The notes beneath the pieces were generated by a model. The model worked only from the letters and a program-made list of their open reading frames with translations. It had not been told where the DNA came from and made no database searches. DNA of 64,000 bases from DASRDU01 sp046331565 (GTDB lineage Bacteria > Acidobacteriota > Blastocatellia > RBC074). The stretch is taken from contig JAXLQP010000001.1 in the NCBI GenBank assembly GCA_046331565.1, positions 2,418,001 through 2,482,000 on the forward strand, written 5' to 3'. Position numbers and translations under genes: made by a program. Shown here one piece after another: positions 1 to 9,400 of this stretch (position 1 is the first letter of the stretch; each line of letters begins with the position of its first letter).

Positions 1-184
1 CGAGACTCAGTCCGACCGCCGCATAAAACGAACCGATGATCGCGCCCGCGCTTGTGCCGACGATTTCAGAAATGCGAAGGCCGCGCTCAGCGAGCGCCTC
101 CAGCACGCCAACGTGAGCGAACCCGCGCACACCTCCCGCGCCAAGCACCAGACTGAGCGGTTTGTCACTGCTGAATTGAAGCAA
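1..184 (-). CDS. Patatin-like phospholipase (N-terminal part; runs off the window)
   Basis: Only the first ~60 residues are present; the gene continues past base 1. Read on the minus strand, the translation holds GAGGVRG (the oxyanion-hole glycine/arginine loop of patatins), then FAHVGVLEAL, then GTSAG, the nucleophile elbow with the catalytic serine. This spacing is that of the RssA/YlbK patatin family, which are Ser-Asp dyad lipid acyl hydrolases. No ATG lies in frame upstream; the best start I can find is a TTG at 182-184, just after the stop of the upstream Uma2 gene, so the exact start is uncertain. It may be co-transcribed with that gene. The catalytic Asp lies outside the window. Family call is secure; substrate and location are unknown. 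Confidence 0.8.
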   Translation of the reverse strand, partial: MLQFSSDKPLSLVLGAGGVRGFAHVGVLEALAERGLRISEIVGTSAGAIIGSFYAAVGLSL

Positions 185-218
185 GATGATGGCGGCAGGT
201 GAGGCCTGGAAGAAATGG

Positions 219-854
219 CTAAATATTCGGCTCCCAGATTACACTCAGTTCGAGCGTGAAGCCCGGCAATTCCGGCTCGCCTGAAATCTGTTCTGCGTTC
301 TCGATGACTTCGACTTCAGCGCCGGGCCGATAAACATAGACCCGTCTGTTTTCAGGCTCAATCAGCCAGCCAAGCTGCGCGCCGTTCGAAATATATTCCT
401 GCATCTTTGCCTGCAGGTCGTTCACATCATCCGTCGGTGAAAGCAGTTCAATCACGAAGTCAGGACACAGCGGCAGAAACTTTCGCTTCTGTTCCTGAGT
501 CAGTTGCGCCAGCCGTTCGCGCCTGACCCACGCGGCATCAGGCGAACGATCCGCGCCGCCGGGCAGCTTGAAACCAGTCGAGGAATCGGTCGAAACACCT
601 GCCTTGTTATCTTTCGACCAGTTGCGAAGCTGTGCTGTAATTTCAGCATTACGATTGCCTGTTTCCCAGCCGGTTGGTGGCATAACGATAATGTCTCCTT
701 CAGCCGTGCGCTCGAAGCGCAGGTCGCGGTTGAGCTGGCAGAATTCAAAGAACTGCTCGTCGCTCATCTCAATCACCGGACGCAGCCGGATGGTCAGCAG
801 CGTTTTGCGCACTGCAATTCTGCGTTCGGGCGGATCAATAACAGCGTGACTCAT
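219..854 (-). CDS. Uma2 family (DUF820) endonuclease-like protein
   Basis: The 211-residue protein matches the Uma2 restriction-endonuclease-like fold, a family expanded in cyanobacteria, Acidobacteria and Chloroflexi whose function is mostly unknown. Visible landmarks are SPDAAWV at 104-110, PDFVIELLSPTD at 131-142 with its acidic active-site residue, K150, and GWLIEPENR at 162-170; these are the usual D...ExK-like pattern plus the conserved aromatic strand. The start is fixed by a strong Shine-Dalgarno (aaggagg, 8 nt before the ATG). There is no methylase or other restriction partner nearby, so a classical restriction role is not suggested. The patatin gene follows 34 nt downstream. A second, longer Uma2 gene sits at 61412-62305. 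Confidence 0.85.
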   Translation of the reverse strand: MSHAVIDPPERRIAVRKTLLTIRLRPVIEMSDEQFFEFCQLNRDLRFERTAEGDIIVMPPTGWETGNRNAEITAQLRNWSKDNKAGVSTDSSTGFKLPGGADRSPDAAWVRRERLAQLTQEQKRKFLPLCPDFVIELLSPTDDVNDLQAKMQEYISNGAQLGWLIEPENRRVYVYRPGAEVEVIENAEQISGEPELPGFTLELSVIWEPNI

Positions 855-889
855 AAGACTTCCTCCTTTGCGGCCCGATTATTCTAACA

Positions 890-2275
890 CTATCGCAGAT
901 ACCCCAGGTATTCAGGACTGCTTTCAACCAGCGCCGCCACAAGCTCGCGGGCAGGCTCCGATTCACCGACGAGCGGATAAGCGAGCAGCGCCTGGCACGC
1001 CAGCGCGGCTGATTTTTCAACTGCGGCGCGAATTGTCAGGCGTTCATATTCCTTCACCGCCTGCACCAGCCCGCGCACCCTGGCGGGCAGTTCACCGACC
1101 GCCATTGCCTGCGGGCCGTGACGATCAACCAGACACGGCACTTCAACGACATCATCATTTTCAAGATCAGTAATCGCGCCGTGATTGCTCACGTTCAGCA
1201 CAATGCGCGCCGGGCTGTCGCTCACGAGCGCGGTCATCACGTCCACTGCAATGCGATGATACCCGGTCGCGGCGGCAAACGGGTCTTCGGCCTGCTCAGT
1301 GCCTTCGTGCAGGGCCGATCCGGCTTCGGCTTCAAGTTTGAGATATGAACCCGAACGGCGGCGCAGGTAGTTTCGATAAATCGTCAGCGCCTCAGCGTGA
1401 CGTTCAGCATTGACCGCTGCACGAAGCTGATCAAAAAGGCTGGCGTTGAGGCTTTCAATCTCTTCGCCGCGACTCGCTCCGGCAGCGCGCTGATTGGCGA
1501 GCGCGCGCTGCTGACAGTAATAAAAAAACAGATACTCGCTCGGAATCAGGCCGAGGCCGCGAATCATTTCCGGGTCGAACAGTTCAGCGTGATAAAGACT
1601 GCGCAGCGCCGCATCATCATTGAGCAGGCGTTCAGTTTCGTCACGCCCGCGCACCAGCACGCGCTGCACCCAGCCAAGATGATTCAGTCCGAAGTAATCA
1701 CAGCGCACCTCCGCGAGCGGTTCAGCCAGGGCTTCAGCAATGCGCAGAAACATTTCGCTCGGCGTGTCGCAGATGCCGATGCTGCGCAGCCGCGTGTGCT
1801 GCGCCAGCGCCTGCGCCATCAGCCCCGCCGGATTGGTGAAGCTGATAAACCACGCATCGGGCGCGTGCTGTTCAATCATGCGGGCGTGCGCGAGCGCAAC
1901 CGGAATCGTGCGCAATGCCTTGGCGAGGCCGCCGAGTCCGGTTGTCTCCTGCCCGGCAATGCCGTGTTCGATGGCGAGACGTTCATCCCGCGCCCGCGCC
2001 GCAATGCCGCCGATGCGAATGCTGTGCAGGATGAATTGCGCGCCCGCCACAGCGTCTTCAATTCTTTCAGGCGTGCTGATGATGAACTCAGCGCGCTGCT
2101 GACTGATGACTTCCCTGCCGAGCGCCGCCATCAGCGCGACCCGCTCGCGGTCAATGTCATAAAGCGCCAGTTCACGAATGCCGAGCGTGGCCGCAGCCTG
2201 CGCCAGCCCGTGAATCAGCAGCGGCGTGCGCACGCCACCACCACCAATGAGAGTTACTTTGCAGTTGTTATTCAT
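890..2275 (-). CDS. GH4 family glycosidase (6-phospho-beta-glucosidase / alpha-glucosidase type)
   Basis: Family 4 glycoside hydrolases use NAD and a divalent metal in a redox-assisted mechanism. The N-terminus carries a Rossmann loop, IGGGGVRTP at 10-18, with an acidic strand end LYDID at ~38-42. FTNPAG at 146-151, the Cys of GICDTP (C169) and the His of FGLNHLGW (H199) match the family's metal-ligand Cys and His. Length (461 aa) is normal. An upstream in-frame GTG exists at 2278, but the ATG at 2275 is the simpler start; neither has a clear ribosome site. The substrate (phosphorylated or free, alpha or beta) cannot be told from sequence alone. The nearby PfkB kinase, amidohydrolase and permease suggest a sugar/amino-compound scavenging cluster. 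Confidence 0.88.
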   Translation of the reverse strand: MNNNCKVTLIGGGGVRTPLLIHGLAQAAATLGIRELALYDIDRERVALMAALGREVISQQRAEFIISTPERIEDAVAGAQFILHSIRIGGIAARARDERLAIEHGIAGQETTGLGGLAKALRTIPVALAHARMIEQHAPDAWFISFTNPAGLMAQALAQHTRLRSIGICDTPSEMFLRIAEALAEPLAEVRCDYFGLNHLGWVQRVLVRGRDETERLLNDDAALRSLYHAELFDPEMIRGLGLIPSEYLFFYYCQQRALANQRAAGASRGEEIESLNASLFDQLRAAVNAERHAEALTIYRNYLRRRSGSYLKLEAEAGSALHEGTEQAEDPFAAATGYHRIAVDVMTALVSDSPARIVLNVSNHGAITDLENDDVVEVPCLVDRHGPQAMAVGELPARVRGLVQAVKEYERLTIRAAVEKSAALACQALLAYPLVGESEPARELVAALVESSPEYLGYLR

Positions 2276-2580
2276 CACTCAATAAAGGCAGCAGTCAGCA
2301 GACAATGTTCGGAGTTCCAGCCAAAGCCTGATGACATAAATCAGGCACCGGAGAGAAACTCGAATCACCCCCGTAGTAACGAATTTATTCGTTCTGTTTC
2401 CGCAACTGTGCTGATTTGGAAGCAGAACGAATAAATTCGTTACTACGGGGGTGCAGCCCGATTTCACCACGACGCCTTAACTTCAGGTCATTAAGCTTTA
2501 GCTGATCGGTCTGCATTATTGCCAGCTAAAGCTGGAACTCCGAACACCGTCCTGATGAATGGCGAGTTTCAATCAGCGCC
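2276..2580. repeat. Nested palindromic intergenic region between the GH4 and M20 genes
   Basis: No gene is seen here. An outer pair of perfect 15-nt inverted repeats (gttcggagttccagc at 2307-2321 and its complement at 2531-2545) encloses a second, perfect 31-bp inverted repeat (2366-2396 with 2423-2453, 26-nt loop). The inner one contains a CCGTAGTAACG word followed by AACGAATTTATTCGTT and belongs to a REP-like family also found near 9993 and 18671. The outer repeat carries 'ttccagctttagctgg'-like words. The region lies between two same-strand genes, so it could end or stabilise transcripts. Confidence 0.85.
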
Positions 2581-3882
2581 TCAGCTCAGCTTCATTTCAT
2601 CGAGTCTGAGCAGTGTGTGCAGCAGCACGTTTGCGCCGCTGGTGATGTCTTCCGGTTTTGAAAATTCGCGCGGTGAATGGCTGATGCCGCCGACGCTTGG
2701 CACAAAGATCATGCCGACCGGACATAAGCGGGCGACCTCCTGCGCGTCGTGTCCCGCGCCGCTTGGCATCGGCTTTGTTGTCAGGCCAAGCTGCCGGGCC
2801 GATTCGGCAATCACGCGGCGAATGCGTTCGTCAGTCGGTGCGGGCGCGGTGTCATTGGTCTGCCTGAAATCGAATTTTGTCCCGGTGGCCTGTTCGATCT
2901 GTTTCACTTCGGCCTGAATCTTCTCAAACAGCATCTTTATTTTCGCCGCATCGAGGTCGCGCAGTTCAAGGCTCGTCACGACTCTGCCCGGAATGACATT
3001 GTATGCGCCCGGCTGCGCCTGCATCTTTCCGACCGTGCCGACCTGCCGACCCGGAATTGAAGTCACGACGCGATTGACGGCTTCGACAAATTTTGCGGCA
3101 GCGAGCAATGCGTCGCGGCGCTGATTCATCGGCGTGGTCCCGGCGTGATTGGCGAAGCCTTCAATCGTCACGTCCCACCAGTTGATGCCGACAATGCCTT
3201 CGACCACGCCGATGCTGATTCGTTCAGCTTCAAGAATGCCGCCCTGTTCGATGTGCAGTTCAAGGTAAGCCGCAATGTCGCCGCGTTTGCGCACTGCGCC
3301 TGCGAGTTTGTCAGGATCGCCGCCGATAAACCTGATGCCGTCGCGGATTGTTTTGCGACTGTTCGTCACCAGGTTCAGTTCCCTTTCAGTCAGCCCGGCG
3401 CTGATGGCGTGGCTGCCGATGGTTCCGCCTTCCTCGTTCTCAAAGATGATGACTTCGAGCGGGTGACGCAGCGCAACATTGTTTTCAGCGAGCGTCTGCG
3501 CGACTTCAATCGCGCCCATCGAACCAACATCGCCATCGTAATTGCCGCCTTCAGGCACCGAATCAATGTGCGAGCCGATGAGCAGCGGCGCAAGCGACGA
3601 ATCGCGGCCCGCCCGACGCCCGACAATGTTGCCTGCCGCGTCAATGCTCACGTCCAGCCTGGCCGCGCGCATCAGATTCATCGCATACTCGCGGCCCTTC
3701 AGATCAGCGTCGCTGTAAGCCAGGCGACTCACGCCGCCCTGCGGATTCCGGCCAAACTGCGACAGTCCCTTCAAATGCTCGTTGAGCCGTTCGCCATTGA
3801 CGCGCAGCTTTGGAAGCGATTGCGGCAGACCAGCGACAATGGCCGCAGACAAAAGGTGCAGATTGAATTCACGACGATTCAT
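2581..3882 (-). CDS. M20 family amidohydrolase (N-carbamoyl-L-amino acid / allantoate hydrolase type), exported
   Basis: The protein is a di-zinc M20 peptidase-fold hydrolase of the HyuC/AllC branch, which cleaves N-carbamoyl or ureido bonds. From the chosen start, H105 of GSHIDSV, D116 of YDGDVG and E150/E151 of FENEEGG are the expected metal and catalytic positions; ELHIEQGGILE, NHAGTTPM and GAGHDAQEVA follow in family order. I start at MNRREFNLHLL because the open frame upstream (to 3981) only translates the intergenic palindrome at 3901-4056. That start gives a Tat-like signal (RREF, then a hydrophobic stretch), implying a periplasmic enzyme, unlike the cytoplasmic classic members. 433 aa, normal length. 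Substrate is not determinable. Confidence 0.88.
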   Translation of the reverse strand: MNRREFNLHLLSAAIVAGLPQSLPKLRVNGERLNEHLKGLSQFGRNPQGGVSRLAYSDADLKGREYAMNLMRAARLDVSIDAAGNIVGRRAGRDSSLAPLLIGSHIDSVPEGGNYDGDVGSMGAIEVAQTLAENNVALRHPLEVIIFENEEGGTIGSHAISAGLTERELNLVTNSRKTIRDGIRFIGGDPDKLAGAVRKRGDIAAYLELHIEQGGILEAERISIGVVEGIVGINWWDVTIEGFANHAGTTPMNQRRDALLAAAKFVEAVNRVVTSIPGRQVGTVGKMQAQPGAYNVIPGRVVTSLELRDLDAAKIKMLFEKIQAEVKQIEQATGTKFDFRQTNDTAPAPTDERIRRVIAESARQLGLTTKPMPSGAGHDAQEVARLCPVGMIFVPSVGGISHSPREFSKPEDITSGANVLLHTLLRLDEMKLS

Positions 3883-3900
3883 CAGATTTATTTTTATATC

Positions 3901-4056
3901 AACCACAGGGGAAGAGGGGAACACGGGGAAGAAAAGAAAAGGAGATGAGGTGATGAGTTCCGTCATTGATCTGTTATCCATTTCCTATTTATTTCTCCCC
4001 TTCTCCTCTTCACCTTTTCTCCTCTTCTTCCCCGTGTTCCCCTCTTCCCCCGTGGT
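3901..4056. repeat. Large imperfect hairpin of ggggaa-word repeats
   Basis: The left arm begins aaccacaggggaagaggg and the right arm ends with its complement cccgtggtt. Within each arm a ggggaa word recurs every 8-9 nt (ggggaaga, ggggaacac, ggggaagaa). The hairpin spans 156 bp between the M20 gene and the 3' end of the pfkB-family gene. The right arm is read through as the last residues of the kinase (a Gly/Glu/His-rich tail), so the repeat has become coding at that end. Confidence 0.85.
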
Positions 4057-4984
4057 TCGAGTTCTTATTCAACTCTTCCCTTGCCGGGAAGGGTTCGATG
4101 CCACCAAAGCCGCGCGTTGACAGCGCGCCGCAGATGTTACCAGTGCGCAGGCATTCATCCGGCGTGCGATCATTCAGCCAGCCGTAAATAAATCCGGCAT
4201 CGAAACAATCGCCTGCGCCGGTTGTGTCCACCGGATCAACGCTGACCGGCGGGCAGAAAATGATTTCACCGTTCGTCAGCAATGCCGAACCACTGGTGCC
4301 GAGTTTGAGCGCCACTGTGCGCAATCCCGCGTCAGCAAAGGCGCGCAGCATCTTTTCAGGTTCAGAGTGCCCGGTCATCAGTTCAGCTTCGCGTTCGTTG
4401 GGCAGAAACAGATCAACCTCGCGCAGTGCGGGCAGAGTTCGCGCACTGCTGAGCCAGTCAGGATGCCAGCCGACATCGAGCGAAACGGTGCAGCCCGCGT
4501 CGTGCAGCGTCGTGGCAATTTCAGTCAGCAGTTCAGGCATAACCGGAAAAGCCAGGTGAATGTGCCGCGCCCTGCTCAGTTCACTTCGCGCTGCGGCATC
4601 AGCAGCCAGCAGTTCAGGCAGCACCAGATTCGATCCGGCATAAGTGAAAAAGGCACGATCTTCAGCCGTCGAAACGCTCACGGTCAGCCCGGCGTAATCG
4701 CCACCAGGACGATGAATCAGTTCATCATCAACACCGCAGCTTTTCAGTCGCTCAATCAGCCAGTCACCATCACGCCCGATCACAGCCAGCAACGCAACAC
4801 GCACACCGAGTCTCGCCAGACCGCAGGCCGTAATCGCCGCACCGCCACCGGCTTCGCGGTGCAGCGCTGCGGCAAAGGATTCCTCGCCCGGCTGCGGCCA
4901 GCGCGGAAAGCCGCTCATCACCAGATCGGTGAACACATCACCGACAGTGATCACATCCCATCGCGGCTGATGCTTTCCGTTCAT
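4010..4984 (-). CDS. PfkB family carbohydrate kinase
   Basis: A ribokinase-fold sugar or nucleoside kinase. The N-terminus (GDVFTDLVMSG, then AGGGAAITACGLARLG at ~45-60) is the substrate-binding part, and DTTGAGDCFDAG from residue 253 is PfkB signature 2, with D259 the catalytic base and GAGD the anion hole. I chose the ATG at 4984: it overlaps the stop of the upstream permease in an ATGA, indicating translational coupling, while the longer frame to 5032 only translates a repeat arm. The last ~14 residues are encoded by the hairpin at 3901-4056 and are probably not functional. The coupling to an APC permease suggests a shared transported substrate, but which sugar is unknown. Confidence 0.88.
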   Translation of the reverse strand: MNGKHQPRWDVITVGDVFTDLVMSGFPRWPQPGEESFAAALHREAGGGAAITACGLARLGVRVALLAVIGRDGDWLIERLKSCGVDDELIHRPGGDYAGLTVSVSTAEDRAFFTYAGSNLVLPELLAADAAARSELSRARHIHLAFPVMPELLTEIATTLHDAGCTVSLDVGWHPDWLSSARTLPALREVDLFLPNEREAELMTGHSEPEKMLRAFADAGLRTVALKLGTSGSALLTNGEIIFCPPVSVDPVDTTGAGDCFDAGFIYGWLNDRTPDECLRTGNICGALSTRGFGGIEPFPAREELNKNSNHGGRGEHGEEEEKR

Positions 4985-6375
4985 TCCGTTATTTCCGTCT
5001 GTTTCGTCATCTCTCTTTTTCCAAACGGCCACTCACCTTTTATATAAGCCTGCCACAGATAAGCCGCAATGCCCGCGACCATCAGGCCGATGCCGAGCGC
5101 AAACAACCGCCAGCCGTTCGTGCTCAGAATATAAATCCATCCGGCCATCGCAACGATGCTCGGCAGCGGATAGAGCCACATTCTGAATGGCAGGTGAATG
5201 TCAGGACGAGTGCGGCGAATCAGCACGACGGCAGCGGCCTGCGCCATATCGCGGGCAATCGTCTGAATCACGATCAGCGCGGCAATCAGCGTCGGCAGGT
5301 CGAACCAGCAGCACAGCGCCGAAGTCACGCCGATGAAGATCAGCGAAAAGGTCGGAAAGTTTTCAGTCGGATGCAGCCGCGCAAATGGCCTGAAAAATCG
5401 CCCGTCTGCCGCCGCCGCATACGGCACGCGCGAATAACCGAACATCACGGCAAACAATGACGCCGCCGTTGTCCACAGAATCAGCAGCGTCATCACCGTT
5501 GCCGCCTTCGCTCCGTACAGACGCTGAATGAAATCGGCCACAATTGCTTTGTTGGCCAGCGTGCCTTCAGTGATCATTTCGCGCCAGGGCACGACGCCGA
5601 TGATCGTCACGGTCATGACCATATAAATCAGCGCGACTGCGGCAATCGAAATCAGCACTGTGCGCGGAATCGTCCAGCCTGGATTTCTGACTTCGCCGCC
5701 GAAAAAGCAGACGTTGTTGTAACCGCCATAATCATAAATCGCATTGAGCGTCGCCGTGCCGAGTCCGGCAAAAAATCCGAGCGACAGATTGAATGCTCCG
5801 GGCGGAAAATCAAAAGCGCGTCGCGGCTGAAAGTTCGTGACTCCGGCAAACAGCACCCACGCGACTGTCAGCAGCACGACCACCCACATGACAATTGAAA
5901 GTCTGCCGATTGATCTGATGTCACGATAAAGCAGCGCCGTCACAGCCAGGCACAAGGCTGCCGCAAGCATCTTGCCCTGCGCCGGAGTCATCGCGGCCCA
6001 CAGATATTTCGTGTAGTTGCTGAAACCGACTGCGCCGCCCGCAATCGAAAGCGGCGCCGTGCAGACCGTCTGCCAGATAAACAGAAAGCTCATCAGTCGG
6101 CCCATCCGCTGCGGGCCGTAAGCCTGTTGCAGGTAATGATACGAACCACCCGAACCCGGCATTGCCGCGCCGAGTTCAGCCCACACCAGCCCGTCACACA
6201 CGGCAATGATCGCGCCCAGCACCCAGCCGATCATCGCCTGCGGCCCGCCCATCGCGCCGATGATAATCGGAATCGTGATGAACGGCCCGATGCCGATCAT
6301 CTCCAGCATATTCGCGGCCACAGACTGCACCAGCCCCATGCCGCGCACCAGGTGGCCGTCGTCTTTTGGACTCAT
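4981..6375 (-). CDS. APC superfamily amino acid permease
   Basis: A 464-residue, ~12-helix inner-membrane transporter of the amino acid-polyamine-organocation family. TM1 contains the unwound-helix glycines typical of the family (IGIGPFITIPIIIGAMGG at ~27-44), followed by LVWAELGAAMPGSGGSYHYL (TM2 with the E...PGSGG motif), both diagnostic. The last residues (MTKQTEITE) are translated from a single arm of the ggaacagac-type repeat that lies over the junction with the downstream kinase; the stop codon overlaps the kinase start (ATGA). No Shine-Dalgarno is visible at the ATG. The window gives no direct clue to the transported amino acid. Confidence 0.87.
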   Translation of the reverse strand: MSPKDDGHLVRGMGLVQSVAANMLEMIGIGPFITIPIIIGAMGGPQAMIGWVLGAIIAVCDGLVWAELGAAMPGSGGSYHYLQQAYGPQRMGRLMSFLFIWQTVCTAPLSIAGGAVGFSNYTKYLWAAMTPAQGKMLAAALCLAVTALLYRDIRSIGRLSIVMWVVVLLTVAWVLFAGVTNFQPRRAFDFPPGAFNLSLGFFAGLGTATLNAIYDYGGYNNVCFFGGEVRNPGWTIPRTVLISIAAVALIYMVMTVTIIGVVPWREMITEGTLANKAIVADFIQRLYGAKAATVMTLLILWTTAASLFAVMFGYSRVPYAAAADGRFFRPFARLHPTENFPTFSLIFIGVTSALCCWFDLPTLIAALIVIQTIARDMAQAAAVVLIRRTRPDIHLPFRMWLYPLPSIVAMAGWIYILSTNGWRLFALGIGLMVAGIAAYLWQAYIKGEWPFGKREMTKQTEITE

Positions 6376-6383
6376 AAAAAATC

Positions 6384-6490
6384 AGAGAGAGGACGGAACA
6401 AACGGAAATAACGGAACAAACAGAAGAATAACCGCAGGATTGATTCTGTTCCGTCTGTTCCGTTATTTCCGTTTGTTCCGTCCTCTCTCT
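6384..6490. repeat. Inverted repeat of 9-nt ggaacaaac words (copy A1)
   Basis: Between the permease and the large receptor lies an almost perfect palindrome: 35 nt at 6384-6418 are exactly complementary to 6456-6490. Each arm is built from acggaaca-type words spaced 9 nt apart (acggaacaa, acggaaata, acggaacaa). A related palindrome is at 15436-15532 and a single arm at about 4984-5020. It could act as a terminator or mRNA-stabilising stem. Confidence 0.9.
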
Positions 6491-6497
6491 TCTGTTT

Positions 6498-9400
6498 TCA
6501 GAACAACAAACGCAAAGCGAACTGCACTTCGCGTTCGCCTGCATTGTTGATGGTTGACGTGACCGCGCCGAAACTGCCCTGGCTGAAATTGCCGTTCGGC
6601 TGATTGAATTTCGGCGTGTTGGTCAGGTTGTAGAATTCCGTGCGGAACTCAGCCCGGATGCCTTCACGAATCTGAAAGCTCTTGAAGATCGAGAAGTCAT
6701 AGTTGAAAAAGCCCGGCCCGCGCAGGCTGTTGCGGCCCGCTGTGCCGTAACGCGGCGTCGCGCCCGCCGGAATCGGGTTGGCAAAGGCCGTCACATCGAA
6801 CCACGTTGTCCCCGGCCCGACGTTCCCCGAAATCGCGGGGTTGCGCAACTGATCGGGCCGCTGATTGTTGCCCGGCCCGCCATTGAGGGCCGCGTTGCTC
6901 ATCGTCACGCTGAACGGACGACCGCTGTATGCAGCGAGGATGCCGTTAACCTGCCAGCCACCGAGGATATTCGATACCGGCCCGTGACTCAGCCACCGCC
7001 TGCCCTGGCCGAACGGCAGTTCAAGCGTGTGATGAATCGTCAGCGTGTGCGTGCGGTCAAAATCGGACGGGCCGTAGTTGAGATTCAGAAAGATCGGATT
7101 GAACAGCCCGCCGTTGTTGCTTGTGTAATCGGTCGAGCGCGACCACGTGTAGGACGTGCCGAACGAAATGCCGCGCGAGAGCCGCTTTTCAAGCTGCACC
7201 TGCAGCGAGTTGTAATACGACTCAACGCCGTAAGCGCGCAGCGTCGTCTGCGCCGTGCGTCCGAACTTCTGATTGAGCGGAATGCCTGCCGTACCCGTGC
7301 CCGGCAGCGATGCGTCAAGCCGTTTGTTGAAGGGCTGATTGTCACCCTTGTTGCCAACGTAGCTGACTTCGAGGCTCAGCCCCTGCATCAGTTCGCGCTG
7401 CACGGTCAGGTTGTAACTCATCACCTGCGGCAGATTGTTTTTGAACGGCACGGCAAACAGCGACAGGTTCGGCGCGGGGTTGATGATGCCGCTTGAGGGA
7501 ATGGCAATCGGCGTGAAGGCGGGAATGCTCGTGAAGTTGCCTTCCGGTTTGAAATCGCCCGTCACGCCAATCTGCTGATCGGCAATCACCGGGAAGCTGG
7601 TCGACAGCGTGCCGCCCGTGAAACCAAAGCGCGCAGTGAAATAACTGATGCCGAAACCGCCGCGAATCACGGTCTTGTCCTTCCAGCGATAGGACAGGCC
7701 GATGCGCGGAGCAAAGTTGTTCCAGTCGGTTTCGACTCCGGCTGACAATCCGACCTGACCGACGCCAGCGACCAGCAGGTTGTTGGTTTCAGGATCATAG
7801 TTGCCCTGCCCGCCCGGCAGCCGCGAAGCAATCGGCGTGTAAATTTCATAGCGCATCCCCAGGTTCACCGTCAGGCGCGGCGTGACCTGCCACGTGTCCT
7901 GCCCGAAGAAAAACAGATGCGTCGTGCGATTGGTCGGCGTCGTGCTGAAGATGGCGCGACCGACGCGATCAGGCGCGCCGAGCAGGAACGAGGCAAACGA
8001 ATTGGCGAGGCTTGTCTGCGATGAAACGCACGCGCCGCTCGCGTTCGGCGTGCAGAGCGCCGTCACTGTCGGTCGAAATTCAAAACGCCCGCGCGGGCCG
8101 AAGCTGCCGATGCCCTGAATCTGCAACCGATCCATCCGCAGGCGGCGAATGTCAGCGCCCCACTTGAAAGTGTGACTGCCCGCCACCTTCGTCCAGTTGT
8201 TGATCCAGTTGAAAATGTTGTCGGCGTTGATCGTCGGCATATTGAATGACTGCCCGAAGGTCGAGAAGTTTTCAATATCAATCACCGCCAGGCCCTTGTG
8301 CGCCGGGTCGTTTTCATTCGAGCCGCTGATGCCGACCTGTGTTGACAGGTCTTTGTCAAAGCCCGGCCCGCGCGCATCCAGGAAGTACCGCGTAAAACCG
8401 AACCGCGCTTCAGTCGTCAGGCTGGGGCTGAAAACGTGCGTGCCGTTGAGCGTCACGACCTGGTTGCGGCCCTTGCCGTTGGCCAGCGAATTGAAATCGC
8501 CAATCGCCGTCGGCCCGCCGATTTCACCAAAGATCGCCGGGTCGGCCATCGTGGACTGAAAGTAGTTGTACTTGACGAAGAAGTTCGTCTTGTCGCTGAA
8601 CTGATGATCCACGCGCACGTCGAACGATTGCGTGTCGAGTTTGAACGGAATTGCCGGAGGCAGGTAGTTGTTGGTCGTGCCCGGCAGGTTCGGCAGCGGC
8701 AGCAGTTTGAGAATGTTCTGCGCGACCGAACTGATGCGCGGCGTCGGAATCTGATTACTCTGAAACGCCGTGCGACCGCTGCCATTGGCCGCGCCGGTGT
8801 TCGGGTCATAGATCGTTGAGGCTCCGGCAAAATTGCCATCGCGCCACGCCTGAATCGGCACGGTGGCAATCTGCGGCGTGCGCCCGATGCGTTGATTCTG
8901 GCCCTGATAATCGCCGAAGAAGAACGTCCGGTTTCTGATGATCGGCCCGCCGAACGTGCCGCCGTACTGATTCTTGATCGCATTCGGCACGGTCAGTTTG
9001 CCCTGCGCGTTGCGCACGATATTGAAAAAGTTGCGCGCCTTGAATGCGCTGTTGTTGTGAAATTCATAGAGGCTGCCGTGAAACTGATTCGAGCCGGGCC
9101 GCGTCGTCACGTTGACGACCGCGCCGACCGCGCGCCCGAATTCAGCGTCGTAATTTGAAGTCGAAACGCTGAACTGCTGAATCGCTTCGGCAGGCGGAAT
9201 CTGCACGACCAGACCGAGCAGCGGTTCGTTGTTGTCCACGCCGTCAATCTGAAAGTTGTTGGCTGAATTGTTCTGCCCGTTGACCTGCAAAAACTGCGTG
9301 CCCTGCGGATTGTCGAAAATACCGACCGAAGCATTTGACGGCACGACGCCGGGAATCAGCGTAATCAGCGACTGAAAGTTGCGCCCGTTGATTGGCAGTT

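Noticed and set aside
219..854. Uma2 gene as part of a restriction-modification system
   Set aside because: No methyltransferase or specificity subunit nearby; Uma2 genes are usually scattered singly.
1397..2434. 345-codon plus-strand open frame opposite the GH4 gene
   Set aside because: It is the antisense shadow of a well-supported GH4 gene; its translation has no family features and runs into a palindrome.
3883..3981. 33-codon N-terminal extension of the M20 gene
   Set aside because: It translates the intergenic hairpin; the Tat-like signal begins at 3882.
6384..6490. Possible CRISPR array in word-repeat regions
   Set aside because: Units are only 7-10 nt with no spacers, the regions are palindromes, and no cas genes are present.
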